Shown here: positions 35,801-44,090 of the stretch, piece by piece | Layout of the letters: the number at the start of each line of letters is the position of its first letter | Position numbering within the stretch: position 1 is the stretch's first letter | Source of the DNA: Methyloradius palustris | Lineage (GTDB): Bacteria; Pseudomonadota; Gammaproteobacteria; Burkholderiales; Methylophilaceae | DNA length: 64,000 nt | Assembly: GCF_019703875.1 (NCBI RefSeq) | Contig: NZ_AP024110.1 | Location: 2,170,001 to 2,234,000, forward strand | Direction of reading: 5' to 3' | The notes under the pieces: generated by a model | Database searches by the model: none | Seen by the model: only the letters and a program-made list of their open reading frames with translations | What the model was told of the DNA's origin: nothing | Position numbers and translations under genes: made by a program

Positions 35801-36347
35801 CGCCAAATTGGCTAATATCTGACAAGCAGACGCCTTGTTTACATAATAATTTAGCATCATCTGGTTTGAGATTTAGCGCTTTTGCATAAATAGTTTGTGC
35901 TTCTTTTCGCCTTTGCAGACTAAAGAGAAGATCGGCAAGCTTGATTAGTGCATCTAAATTATCGGGTTGAAGTTCAATGGCCTGTTCAAGATAGCTTACC
36001 GCTTGAGAAAACTTATTTAATGCAATGCTGGTCAAGCCTAAACCGAGATAGCTATCAGCACGATGCGGCTCTAGCTCAAGCGCTCGTAAATAACATGTTT
36101 CAGCCTCCTCTGGATTTTTACCTTTGAGACAAACACCTAGCAATTCCCAAACCTCAGCCTGATACATATCACTTAAAAGAAAATCTCGCGTCAACACCTC
36201 CGCTTCTTGCTCTCGTTCAGATAAAAGTGAATCTCGTATTTCTTGAATTTTGGCTTTATAAGCCACTAAATCCATAATACGATTTTTTGACTTCTTGGCT
36301 GAGGCCTGTGATATCTTATTTTTTAATGACGCAATCCAACTATTCAT
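32802..36347 (-). CDS. Tandem TPR plus GT9-like glycosyltransferase protein (two modules)
   Basis: The 1181-residue cytoplasmic protein is an internal duplication. Module 1 has TPR repeats (about 60-360) and a heptosyltransferase-like (GT9) domain (about 385-645) with EQGVGDTIHFVRY at 398 and VDTSVAHLAGAL at 582. Module 2 repeats this: TPRs 665-900, GT-like 920-1178 with EQGLGDMIQCMRY at 932 and VDTAVAHLAGAL at 1113. The two are about 531-534 residues apart. TPR-GT9 proteins are linked to surface or protein glycosylation, but the acceptor is unknown. It faces pilA across a shared terminator and is AT-rich compared with core genes. Confidence 0.8.
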   Translation of the reverse strand: MNSWIASLKNKISQASAKKSKNRIMDLVAYKAKIQEIRDSLLSEREQEAEVLTRDFLLSDMYQAEVWELLGVCLKGKNPEEAETCYLRALELEPHRADSYLGLGLTSIALNKFSQAVSYLEQAIELQPDNLDALIKLADLLFSLQRRKEAQTIYAKALNLKPDDAKLLCKQGVCLSDISQFGDSEIVFKKALDLEPRNEYMLYEFGMMYLESKNYTEAKNIFNKLMAINSKNPNGYFGLAGTQLAESLFLEAYETQQLGLKVCDIEMVDAHRQMMHICAHLYGKDEEIAYHLSIVDKLAPEATHLNDAVHYLRDHKFVEAITVLELFKLQNPENTIAEVNKALAFLLLGFYKEGWQAYEARTIDKQMKDSILHTSRLIPLPFWDGAPIPDKTLVVVIEQGVGDTIHFVRYLPLLKARVDKVILICNPNLERLFSSVPDITLASSIEEVINADYQILIMSLPMIFKTELATIPNAVPYLSAESALIKAWNERLKPWANQLKVGLVWAGGAVFKGDYNRSTKLSQFAPIFDVKNVAFFSLQLGPQSEQKIDVPQGAELIDFTEYITDFADTAAFVSQLDLVISVDTSVAHLAGALAVPVWVLLPFFPDHRWFLEREDNPWYPTARLFRQTRSRNWDEVFLKMATTLETVASADGELRCTALLAPSRDLMSEAEHYLAIGRVAYAEDDYENAKLAFERAIVLKPDLVNAWYNLGLANQLLDRAAIARICYKRALVLNPNDAGAYYNLACIAADYKNHQESIEYFDEAWRIDSTNPEVAYKFASLLWETFNIKKGLQVQSVGLEFAPYHRLGWVNYALLLAESGDSTAAQVALQRAFSYPAQEDDSLIAEEAELLFSMGELDCSLEAAKLAAKLNPDNLESQLTQGFVYLKQGKLQEGWRLLESRLKVAREDQKKYTADIWNGMDMPESILLVHGEQGLGDMIQCMRYIPLLKPKFKRIVIHIHKPLVTIAKMVEGAEDLEVSCDEIPKHDVRIPAMSIPLRFNTTLDTIPNKLPYLNITHDYLTKWEALTGDRNTKKRIGFAWTGNQVLASNQRRSIPVDLLPVLMGFNKVEWWSLQKDFQGSLPDSIKLIDKMHLTSNMADTAALIMQLDLVITVDTAVAHLAGALGKPVWILLAYNSDYRWLTNRHDSPWYPTALLFRQDQRYTWQPVIQQVLARLEHWVND

Positions 36348-36469
36348 TCTGAGATTATTCCGTTATCGATTGTATTGATGGTGCTGACTTACCGAATCCC
36401 TATTATAAGAACATTTATAATAAAGATTCGAGAGATTATGATTCGGTTTATTACTTATCAGGTGCGAAC

Positions 36470-38296
36470 ATGTTGGGTTGGTTAAGAGGACTATGGATTG
36501 GCAAAAAAAAACAGGAAATCTTATCAAAAGAATTAATCGAGGAATCTATCAACGTAGATGAAACAATGCGCTCGGGATTTGCGTTACACGAAGCAGGTAA
36601 GTTTACTGAAGCATCAGAGCTATATCAAAAAATCCTAGAGATTGACCCGAATCACGCGGACTCACTATATTTCTTAGGGCTGATCAGACAACAGCAAGGT
36701 AATCGCGAAGTTGCAATAGATCTAATTAAAAATGCAATTGAAATTAATAATACTGAGCCTGCATTTCATAAATCACTAGCATCTATCTTAAATGAGCTAC
36801 AACTTAAAATAGCGGCTATCGAAAGCTATGAATCAGCACTAAATCTTGACGCTAATGATGTAGAAGCTTTATTCGCATTAGGGTCTATATATGAGGAGGT
36901 GGGGCAATTAGGAAAAGCTGAAGAAAAGTTGCTGTTATGTTTAAAGATTTATCCAGATTTCTGGCAAGCACTTAATATTTTAGGCGAAACTTATCTTCAA
37001 CTTGGAAATGTAGAAAAAGCTGTCGAGTTACTTAGAAAATGTCACGAACTGAATCCTAAAAGTCCGGCACATTTCAGTAGTTATCTGTTCTCACTGAACT
37101 TCCATCCCAAATTTTCTGCGGATTATATATTTTCAGAACATCAACGTTATGGGAGTTTGTATTGGACTAATCAGACTGAGATTTATAATAAAAACTATCA
37201 AGTAAACCAGAAGCTACGAATCGGATACGTTTCTCCCGACTTCCGCGCGCATCCTGTATCTCGTTTTATTATTCCCGTCCTAGTGCACCATAATCGTGAT
37301 GAGTTTGAAATATATTGCTATTACAACTACCCAAAATCAGATGATGTAACTCAGCATATAAAAATATTGGTCGATCATTGGAGAGACTGTGCCAATAGGA
37401 GTAGCGAAGATTTAATTAGTAAAATACGAACTGATCAGATTGATATACTAATCGATTTAGCTGGCCATACATCGAATAACAGTCTGGAAGTCTTTTTAAG
37501 TAAACCAGCACATATTCAACTTACATGGCTGGGTTACATCAATACAACTGGATTAAGCACAATCGATTATCGGATAGTTGACGCTTATTCAGATCCTGTT
37601 GGTATCACGGAGAAATTCCATAGCGAGGCATTATTACGACTGCCGAATTGTCAGTGGTGTTATCAAAAACCTAGTCAGTTGATTAATGTATCGGCTTTGC
37701 CTGCCCTTACTTCAGGCAATATTTGTTTTGGCTCATTAAATAGATTTACTAAGTTGTCTTCAAAGATACTTGATCTATGGGCAAGACTATTGATTGAAAT
37801 ACCAGAATCAAGACTAATGATTGTAGGAATCCCTCATGAAAAACATCTAGATATATTCAATCATTTTGATACTTTCGGTATATCTAATGAACGTATAGAA
37901 CTGTATACGCCTGTTGGACTAGACCAGTTCAGAGAATTACATCACCAGATTGATATAGCATTAGATAGCCATCCATATAGCGGTGCAACGACAACCTGCG
38001 ATTCCGCATGGATGGGGGTTCCGACTTTAACACTTGTTGGAGGGACATCTATATCGCGAAGTACTTCCAGCATACTACTTAACTTGGACCTAAACGATTG
38101 GATTGCACATAATGAAAATGAGTTTATTACATTAGCAAAAAAACAAGTTAATGACTTAGACAATCTCTCAAAATTACGCGCCAATTTAAGAGGCATCCTT
38201 GAATCTTCTCCAATCATGGATGCAGCAAAATTTACAGTTGATCTTGAAAAAGCTTACCGCGGAATATGGGTAAAGAAATGCGCCGAAAATTTATAA
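36470..38296 (+). CDS. TPR plus SPINDLY/O-GlcNAc-transferase-like (GT41) protein
   Basis: TPR repeats (about 30-200) are followed by a GT41 domain (about 245-600). OGT-type motifs are visible: GYVSPDFRAHPVSR with the conserved His261, DLAGHTSNN near 329, TWLGYINTTG at 352-361, FGSLNRFTKLS at 420-430 and LDSHPYSGATTT at 498-509. The family transfers a sugar from a nucleotide donor to Ser/Thr of proteins; in bacteria the targets are mostly unknown. It is divergent from the TPR-GT9 gene and AT-rich. The pilin 4 kb away is a possible substrate, but that is speculation. Confidence 0.85.
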   Translation: MLGWLRGLWIGKKKQEILSKELIEESINVDETMRSGFALHEAGKFTEASELYQKILEIDPNHADSLYFLGLIRQQQGNREVAIDLIKNAIEINNTEPAFHKSLASILNELQLKIAAIESYESALNLDANDVEALFALGSIYEEVGQLGKAEEKLLLCLKIYPDFWQALNILGETYLQLGNVEKAVELLRKCHELNPKSPAHFSSYLFSLNFHPKFSADYIFSEHQRYGSLYWTNQTEIYNKNYQVNQKLRIGYVSPDFRAHPVSRFIIPVLVHHNRDEFEIYCYYNYPKSDDVTQHIKILVDHWRDCANRSSEDLISKIRTDQIDILIDLAGHTSNNSLEVFLSKPAHIQLTWLGYINTTGLSTIDYRIVDAYSDPVGITEKFHSEALLRLPNCQWCYQKPSQLINVSALPALTSGNICFGSLNRFTKLSSKILDLWARLLIEIPESRLMIVGIPHEKHLDIFNHFDTFGISNERIELYTPVGLDQFRELHHQIDIALDSHPYSGATTTCDSAWMGVPTLTLVGGTSISRSTSSILLNLDLNDWIAHNENEFITLAKKQVNDLDNLSKLRANLRGILESSPIMDAAKFTVDLEKAYRGIWVKKCAENL

Positions 38297-38310
38297 TTGA
38301 TTTGAATTGA

Positions 38311-38607
38311 CTAAAGGCGAAGCAGTATTTGCTTAGTTAAGCTATCAACAATATCAGCAGCAAATCCAGCCTCCAATAGTTTCCATTTAAAAGCGTTACC
38401 TAGTTTTGCTTTCTTATAAAAGTTCATACTATGCTCTGATTTAAACTTATCAATCTTACGTACCATCTCATTGAGCACTGCTCGTCTGTTTGCTTTTGAT
38501 ATTACTCTCTGATTTTCTTCTTCTACTAACGGGATTCTTCTTGCAAAAAACTCTGCCAGCGACTCCCCAAACTCTACTGCTTCTTTAGCGTTCAACCACT
38601 TGATCAC
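38311..38607 (-). CDS. Small helical protein of unknown function
   Basis: I do not recognise this 98-residue protein. It is rich in Lys, Glu and Ala with predicted amphipathic helices (AVEFGESLAEFFARR, ANRRAVLNEMVRKIDKF), has no signal peptide or membrane segment and one Cys-free, basic C-terminal half. It starts 30 bp after the cyclic-nucleotide-binding/rhodanese gene on the same strand, so it is likely the last gene of the cyclic nucleotide operon, and it converges with the GT41 gene (14 bp). Confidence 0.7.
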   Translation of the reverse strand: MIKWLNAKEAVEFGESLAEFFARRIPLVEEENQRVISKANRRAVLNEMVRKIDKFKSEHSMNFYKKAKLGNAFKWKLLEAGFAADIVDSLTKQILLRL

Positions 38608-38637
38608 AAAAACTCTCCAATAATCTATATTTAATGC

Positions 38638-39753
38638 TTAAACTTTTGATCCTCGAGTTCCACCTTGTAATACTTGTACCCTAAACCCCTGCTCAACCAA
38701 AACAAAGGCCGAGGCTGAACTGCGTCTGCCTGTCTGGCAATAGACGATATATTCTTTTTGTTTATCCAAAGTCGGAATCAAGCTGCGCAGTTCGTTCAAG
38801 GGAATATTAATAGCTTTGGGAAGATGATCAAACTGATATTCAGAAGGAAATCGGACATCCACCCATATTGAACCATTTGCTGTGAGTTTACGGGCTTCTT
38901 CCATAGTAATCTGGCTGATGAGGGGCGCTTTTAATAACTCAATGAAGTCTGTTTTTTTCAGCTTGAGTAATGCCCCTTCAGTTTTCATGGTGATGGTTGC
39001 ATTGCGCTTATTATCTGAGACCAGCGCCTCTTCGCCAAAAGCATCCCCCGCATGAAGTTCAGCCAATATAGTAGGTGGTTGGCCAGCTTCTGTAATTCTG
39101 CTGACGACTGCTGTGCCATTTTCTATTAGATAGTAATAATCACCTTCTGCACCTTGATGAATGATGACTTGACCTGCCTTGACATCAACTGAAGTCATGC
39201 GATTAAACATTTCTTCTATATTGGCTGAGGGCAAACGGCTAAAGACCCCCGTTTGCAATTTGCTAGCACTGAATACACCAGTGTCACCCATCCAAGAAGT
39301 TGCTGCTCGGGCGGGCTTTGCTAATGAATGACCAGCATTATCTGAAGTTTTTGTTGTATCCGACTTTTGTGCTTCATTTGTGGAAGGCTTCTCAAAATCT
39401 GAAAGCTGATCCCAGGTCATCATGATATCTAGCAGGTCAAGATCAATACGAACTATCTCAATGTCTGTCAGCGCGATGGCCTCAACAAGCCCAGCACTTG
39501 CATCTACGGCGTGTTTAGAAGCTTCACTACCGCCGCGCATGATTTTCTTATTGCCATTAGCGTATCTCAGACCAAGTTCACCACTTAACAGATAAAGCGC
39601 TTGTGCCGCTTTACTTACATTCATGCGAAATGGGTTGATGTCCTTGCTAACTTTTTCTACAAAGCACAAACCAGCAAGCTCCTTCAATCGCCCGGGGGAT
39701 AGCGTTGATATTGGTTGTAACTGATCAATGATGCTGGTTTCTATAGATGCCAT
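38638..39753 (-). CDS. Double cyclic-nucleotide-binding domain plus rhodanese protein
   Basis: The 371-residue protein starts with a degenerate cyclic nucleotide-binding (CNB) domain (about 1-115), a linker, a second CNB domain (about 177-275) with the phosphate-binding cassette GDAFGEEALVSDNKRNA (236-252), and a C-terminal rhodanese domain (280-371) with Cys339 in YCQTGRRSS. The cassette keeps Glu and the Arg before NAT, so it could bind cAMP. No helix-turn-helix is present, so it is not a transcription factor. The neighbouring cyclase and phosphodiesterase suggest a cAMP-gated sulfur-transfer or redox effector. The rhodanese end is slightly short. Confidence 0.85.
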   Translation of the reverse strand: MASIETSIIDQLQPISTLSPGRLKELAGLCFVEKVSKDINPFRMNVSKAAQALYLLSGELGLRYANGNKKIMRGGSEASKHAVDASAGLVEAIALTDIEIVRIDLDLLDIMMTWDQLSDFEKPSTNEAQKSDTTKTSDNAGHSLAKPARAATSWMGDTGVFSASKLQTGVFSRLPSANIEEMFNRMTSVDVKAGQVIIHQGAEGDYYYLIENGTAVVSRITEAGQPPTILAELHAGDAFGEEALVSDNKRNATITMKTEGALLKLKKTDFIELLKAPLISQITMEEARKLTANGSIWVDVRFPSEYQFDHLPKAINIPLNELRSLIPTLDKQKEYIVYCQTGRRSSASAFVLVEQGFRVQVLQGGTRGSKV

Positions 39754-39778
39754 ACTGGATAAAATTCTTTAGTTAATC

Positions 39779-40543
39779 TCACAACTGAAATACATGTTGG
39801 TTTTGTAATGCCTTTGGCTTGAACTCATGCTTACTTTGTTCAATTTCTTGCATAATAACTTCGCCTTCACCTGGCTTCAGGTGCGTGATATAAATTTCGG
39901 CTGCTCGTGTCAATTTATTCAGTTCATCAAACAACAGGGATGGACATAAATGTTTTGAAATCTTGGCTAATTCAATCTCACCATTGCTAAAAGCGGTTTC
40001 AATAATAAGATACTTTAAATTTTCGATGGCATTCACATGTTGCCAGAGTTTATCGCAAGTGGTTGTATCCCCAGTGAATACCAAGCTGCTTTCTCCACTA
40101 TCAATATGATAGCCCACTGCAGGCACTACATGGTTCGCTGGAACTGCTGTAATGCTTCTTTGGCCCAATGTAGTTACCTCGCCAAGCTTGATTTCACTGT
40201 ATTGTAGAAAAGCTTCTTCTGCATTTGGAATCACATTAAAATCAGGCCAGACTTTCCAGTTAAAAATATGCTCCTTTAGCACCTTGATTGTTTCTGCCGT
40301 AGCATGCACTGTGACAGGGTCAGTGCGCAAACCCATCACGGTATCCATGAGGAATGGGATAGATACAATGTGGTCAAGATGCGAGTGGGTAACGAAGATG
40401 TGATCAATCAACAATAACTCATCTATCGTCAAATCACCAACGCCAGTGCCTGCATCAATCAATATATCCTCATCAATCAATATAGAGGTTGTGCGCAAAC
40501 TATCGCCAATACCGCCACTACACCCTAGTATTTTTACCTGCAT
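39779..40543 (-). CDS. Metallo-beta-lactamase-fold cyclic nucleotide phosphodiesterase (class II-like)
   Basis: The 254-residue protein has the HxHxDH metal site HSHLDH at 53-58, His138 and Asp159 in FTGDT, and a late His in ITHLKPGE, the pattern of class II cAMP phosphodiesterases and related MBL hydrolases. It lies between an adenylate cyclase gene and a cyclic-nucleotide-binding protein on one strand (70 and 25 bp gaps), which supports cAMP hydrolysis as its role. An alternative is another MBL phosphodiesterase activity such as tRNase-Z-like cleavage. Confidence 0.8.
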   Translation of the reverse strand: MQVKILGCSGGIGDSLRTTSILIDEDILIDAGTGVGDLTIDELLLIDHIFVTHSHLDHIVSIPFLMDTVMGLRTDPVTVHATAETIKVLKEHIFNWKVWPDFNVIPNAEEAFLQYSEIKLGEVTTLGQRSITAVPANHVVPAVGYHIDSGESSLVFTGDTTTCDKLWQHVNAIENLKYLIIETAFSNGEIELAKISKHLCPSLLFDELNKLTRAAEIYITHLKPGEGEVIMQEIEQSKHEFKPKALQNQHVFQL

Positions 40544-40613
40544 TCGCGCGGTTCCATTTGATCAGTGCTTATAAATTGATAGTACTGCTGCATATATATT
40601 AAATTCATCCCTA

Positions 40614-42848
40614 TTATTTTGACTGATGAGTGAATACGCCATCCCAATCATCGCCAGGCGGGTTTGCTCTATAAAACGCCACGCGTTCAAGATACATTGG
40701 GTACAAGTAACGATTTGGATATTGGTTCTTCAGATTGATGAATTGCAGCTCTGCGATATCCCAATTCTGGGCACGATATAATTTCAGAGTCTCTCGATAG
40801 AGTTTGAGTTCATCTTTGATGGCTTTGTCTTCTTTTCCTGCTTCACATATGGGCTCAAATATGGTGACTGGCTTATCTTTACCTTTAACACGTACCAGAT
40901 CTAGCTCACGGTAAATATATTCAGGTACTTGTTCTTTAGTGTATTCGCTCACAATGATATAGACGCCATAGTTTTTGGTTAGGCTTTCAAGCCTAGAACC
41001 TAAATTCACTGCATCACCCATCACGGTATAAGCCATACGGAATGATGAACCCATGTTACCCACAGTCATCGGACCAGTATTGAGACCAACACCTATTTTG
41101 ATTTCTGGCCAACCGCGTTTTTTAAATTCCTCTTGTAATACTGATAGGCTATCCATCATGCCCATTGCAGCATCAAGGGCATGTTTAGCGTGCTGCACAT
41201 CATGCAGTGGTGCTCCCCAGAACGCCATAATGGCATCGCCCATGTATTTATCAATCGTACCGCGACTGTGATGGATCACATGGGTCATCGGCGTTAAAAA
41301 TTCGTTCATGAGTTGCGTGAGCTCTTTAGGCTCTAGCCCTTCAGAAATAGTGGTAAAACCACGCACATCTGAAAACAATACCGTCAATTCCCGACTTTCG
41401 CCTTCTAGACTAAATGCATCGGGGTCTTTGGACATCTCGTCTACCAACTCTGGTGGCACATATTGCCCAAATAAACCAGCCAACTGACGTTTACCACGCG
41501 ATTCGACAAAAAACCCATACGCCATATTCAGCACATAAATAGCAGCAATCATCAGCAATATTGATGCCAATGGCAGTACCAGATTGCCAAACTGCCAAAC
41601 AATCAGATTAAAAATAATGCTCAAGAAAAATACAGCAAAGGCAAGTGCTGTCGCCATGACTGGGTTTAATACGGGCAACAATATAGCAAGCAACAGACCT
41701 GTTATTAGAATGAGCACAAACTCAGCGCCCATCGTATATGCAGGTTTTTCTTTAATATTCTGATCGAGAATGCCTGAAATCATATTGGCGTGAATCTCAA
41801 CCCCTGGATAAATGTTCTGTACAGGTGTTGCCCGCAAGTCCATCAGGCCTGGGGCTGTAGTGCCAAGCAACACGATTTTGTTGTCCAAAACTTCTGCAGG
41901 GACTTTGCCTGTAAGTACGTCGGTAGCAGATACATAGGGGAAACTACTTTGTTTTCCACGATAGGGGATTAGGGCTGCGACATTAGCATCTACAGGAATT
42001 TGCCTGTCACCAAGCTTTAACCATTCCAGACCTGCGTATTTGCTGCTAACGCCTAAACCCTCAGCAAATTTGGCTTCAAGCTTGGGATTACCTAATGCAA
42101 CGCGGGCAACAGCGACTGACAATGCCTCATATAAATTATCTTTATATTTAAGCAACATGGGCACTTTGCGCGATATACCGTCTTCATCAGGGTCTGGGTT
42201 AAAGTGGCCAGCGGTGTATGCGTTTTTTTGCAATACATCAAGGTTTGCACCAAAGCCTGCCACTTCGGTGAATGGAATATTTTTACCTTTAAAGCTGCCA
42301 TCCACAAATGAGGCTGTTGGCAATAATCCCACACTTTCATCTTTACCGTTCTGGCTAAAGTAATAACCAAGCACCACATTTCGGCCTTTGAGGCTATCTG
42401 CAAATACTTGGTCGTAATCAAGCTTAGGCCTTAATTCATCAATAGTACGCTTGAAAAGATCATCACCACTCAGGTATTTGCTTTGAATCTCTTCTATGCT
42501 TTTAAGGCCAGAACTATCGTCTTTTTCAGCAAATACAACGTCGAATCCCATGACTTTGATTTTATATTGATCAAATAGCTTATCAACAAGGCTGGCAAGT
42601 TTATTCCGCCCCCAAGGCCAGCGCCCTTGCTCCTGCAGGCTTTTTTCATCAATATCGACAATCACGATGCGATTATCTACTGTGCCTGGCATCATGAGGT
42701 TTAAGCGCACATCGTAGGTAAAATGGTCTAGGCGCTTAATAAAGCCCATGTGCAGTAAGTCAGTAGTAGTGAGCAAGAATAAAGCGACTACCGCAAGACC
42801 TAAGCCTATACGGATAAGATGACGAGTGAATATTTCAGGAAGGCGCAT
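40614..42848 (-). CDS. CHASE2-domain class III adenylate cyclase
   Basis: This 744-residue membrane receptor cyclase has a first transmembrane helix (about 12-30), a periplasmic CHASE2 sensor (about 40-360), three membrane helices (about 373-445) and a cytoplasmic class III catalytic domain (about 480-670). Metal aspartates Asp494 and Asp538, the transition-state Asn615 and Arg619, and the adenine-selecting Lys534 and Thr608 are all present, so it should be active and make cAMP. The C-terminus (680-744) has TPR-like helices. It is the first gene of the minus-strand cyclic nucleotide unit. Confidence 0.9.
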   Translation of the reverse strand: MRLPEIFTRHLIRIGLGLAVVALFLLTTTDLLHMGFIKRLDHFTYDVRLNLMMPGTVDNRIVIVDIDEKSLQEQGRWPWGRNKLASLVDKLFDQYKIKVMGFDVVFAEKDDSSGLKSIEEIQSKYLSGDDLFKRTIDELRPKLDYDQVFADSLKGRNVVLGYYFSQNGKDESVGLLPTASFVDGSFKGKNIPFTEVAGFGANLDVLQKNAYTAGHFNPDPDEDGISRKVPMLLKYKDNLYEALSVAVARVALGNPKLEAKFAEGLGVSSKYAGLEWLKLGDRQIPVDANVAALIPYRGKQSSFPYVSATDVLTGKVPAEVLDNKIVLLGTTAPGLMDLRATPVQNIYPGVEIHANMISGILDQNIKEKPAYTMGAEFVLILITGLLLAILLPVLNPVMATALAFAVFFLSIIFNLIVWQFGNLVLPLASILLMIAAIYVLNMAYGFFVESRGKRQLAGLFGQYVPPELVDEMSKDPDAFSLEGESRELTVLFSDVRGFTTISEGLEPKELTQLMNEFLTPMTHVIHHSRGTIDKYMGDAIMAFWGAPLHDVQHAKHALDAAMGMMDSLSVLQEEFKKRGWPEIKIGVGLNTGPMTVGNMGSSFRMAYTVMGDAVNLGSRLESLTKNYGVYIIVSEYTKEQVPEYIYRELDLVRVKGKDKPVTIFEPICEAGKEDKAIKDELKLYRETLKLYRAQNWDIAELQFINLKNQYPNRYLYPMYLERVAFYRANPPGDDWDGVFTHQSK

Positions 42849-43022
42849 AAGTTGTTCTAATAATTGTAAAGCCCTGATTTACATCAAGCATATAGCAAAA
42901 TCATAGCATATAACAACCATACGAAAATTCAGGTGGGATATTCGGGCATAATCGCCTGACTGACGGTTGATTTGATACATAAATTTATTCAAAACAAGCT
43001 ACAAAAATAGTGGGGGTAATTC

Positions 43023-43673
43023 ATGTTGGAATCTCTTGTCATTGAAACTTCGGCAGAAATAAATGCCAGCGTTATCTGGCTACATGGCCTAGGTGCCGAC
43101 GGCCATGACTTTGCGCCGATTGTTGAAGAGCTAGGCATTCCCAATATGCGCTTCATATTGCCACATGCACCCGTGAGGCCAGTCACCATTAACAACGGCC
43201 ATGAAATGCCCGCATGGTATGACATATATGGCTTGAATAACGATAGCCAGCAAGATGAATCAGGCATACGCGCGACCGAAACCAAGATTGCCGAATTGAT
43301 CGCACATGAATTATCGCAAGGTATTCCAGCTAACCGTATTGTAATTGCAGGGTTTTCACAAGGCGGTGCCATTGCCTTGCACACAGCGTTACGCTACCCG
43401 CAGCGATTGGCTGGGTTATTGGCACTATCTACTTATTTACCGCTTAAATCCACGTTGCTGGCAGATAGGCATGCTGCTAACCTTGATCTACCTATTTTTA
43501 TGGCGCATGGTGAATTTGATAGCGTGATTACATTGGCAACCAGCCAAGCATCCCAAGCTGTGTTGACGTCGGCGGGTTATGTTGTCGATTGGCATGAATA
43601 TGCAATGGCTCATTCAGTGTGTGCAGAAGAAATTGACGATATACGCAATTTTCTAAGCCGTATATTGGCTTAA
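43023..43673 (+). CDS. Carboxylesterase / acyl-protein thioesterase-like hydrolase
   Basis: The 216-residue alpha/beta hydrolase matches the phospholipase/carboxylesterase family (EstB, APT1-like). The oxyanion region is WLHGLGADGHDF, the nucleophile Ser112 is in GFSQGG, and the Asp and His of the triad lie in HGEFDSVI and MAHSV. There is no signal peptide. The natural substrate is unknown. The gene stands alone, divergent from the adenylate cyclase. Confidence 0.9.
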   Translation: MLESLVIETSAEINASVIWLHGLGADGHDFAPIVEELGIPNMRFILPHAPVRPVTINNGHEMPAWYDIYGLNNDSQQDESGIRATETKIAELIAHELSQGIPANRIVIAGFSQGGAIALHTALRYPQRLAGLLALSTYLPLKSTLLADRHAANLDLPIFMAHGEFDSVITLATSQASQAVLTSAGYVVDWHEYAMAHSVCAEEIDDIRNFLSRILA

Positions 43674-43811
43674 TTCAACCTTCATTAATTAGAAATGCGA
43701 GATAAACTGCTGATATCGCGCTAAAATAGTAGAAATAATAATAAAGCTGGCGAGGGGATGATAAGTCGTCTTCGTAATGCTGGCATTTAAACCATATACC
43801 AACCATTATTC

Positions 43812-44081
43812 ATGCCTAAAAATACAAAAACCGCTGCCTCTAATATTGAAAACTCTGGTTCGGAAGACAGGCCGAGTTTCGATACAGCACTTTCTGAGCT
43901 TGAGTCACTTGTGCAGCAAATGGAATCTGACCAGATGCCACTTGAACAATCCCTAGCTGCCTATAAACGTGGAACTGATTTATTACGTTTCTGCCAAAAA
44001 ACGCTGGCAGATGTAGAGCAGCAGGTGCGTATCCTTGATGATAAAAATCAGTTGCAAACTTATACAGATAGCGAAGATTGA
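43812..44081 (+). CDS. xseB: Exodeoxyribonuclease VII small subunit
   Basis: The 89-residue protein has the family core FDTALSELESLVQQMESDQMP, described here as the segment at about residues 24-44, and the SLAAYKRGTDLLRFCQKTL helix. It binds XseA to form the single-strand exonuclease. xseB-ispA-dxs is a conserved order; ispA begins 9 bp downstream. Confidence 0.95.
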   Translation: MPKNTKTAASNIENSGSEDRPSFDTALSELESLVQQMESDQMPLEQSLAAYKRGTDLLRFCQKTLADVEQQVRILDDKNQLQTYTDSED

Positions 44082-44090
44082 GTTATCGCA

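Noticed and set aside
38638..38680. Frameshift at the end of the CNB-rhodanese gene
   Set aside because: The rhodanese C-terminus is a little short, but no continuing frame resembling the family tail was found after the stop, so a natural short end is more likely.
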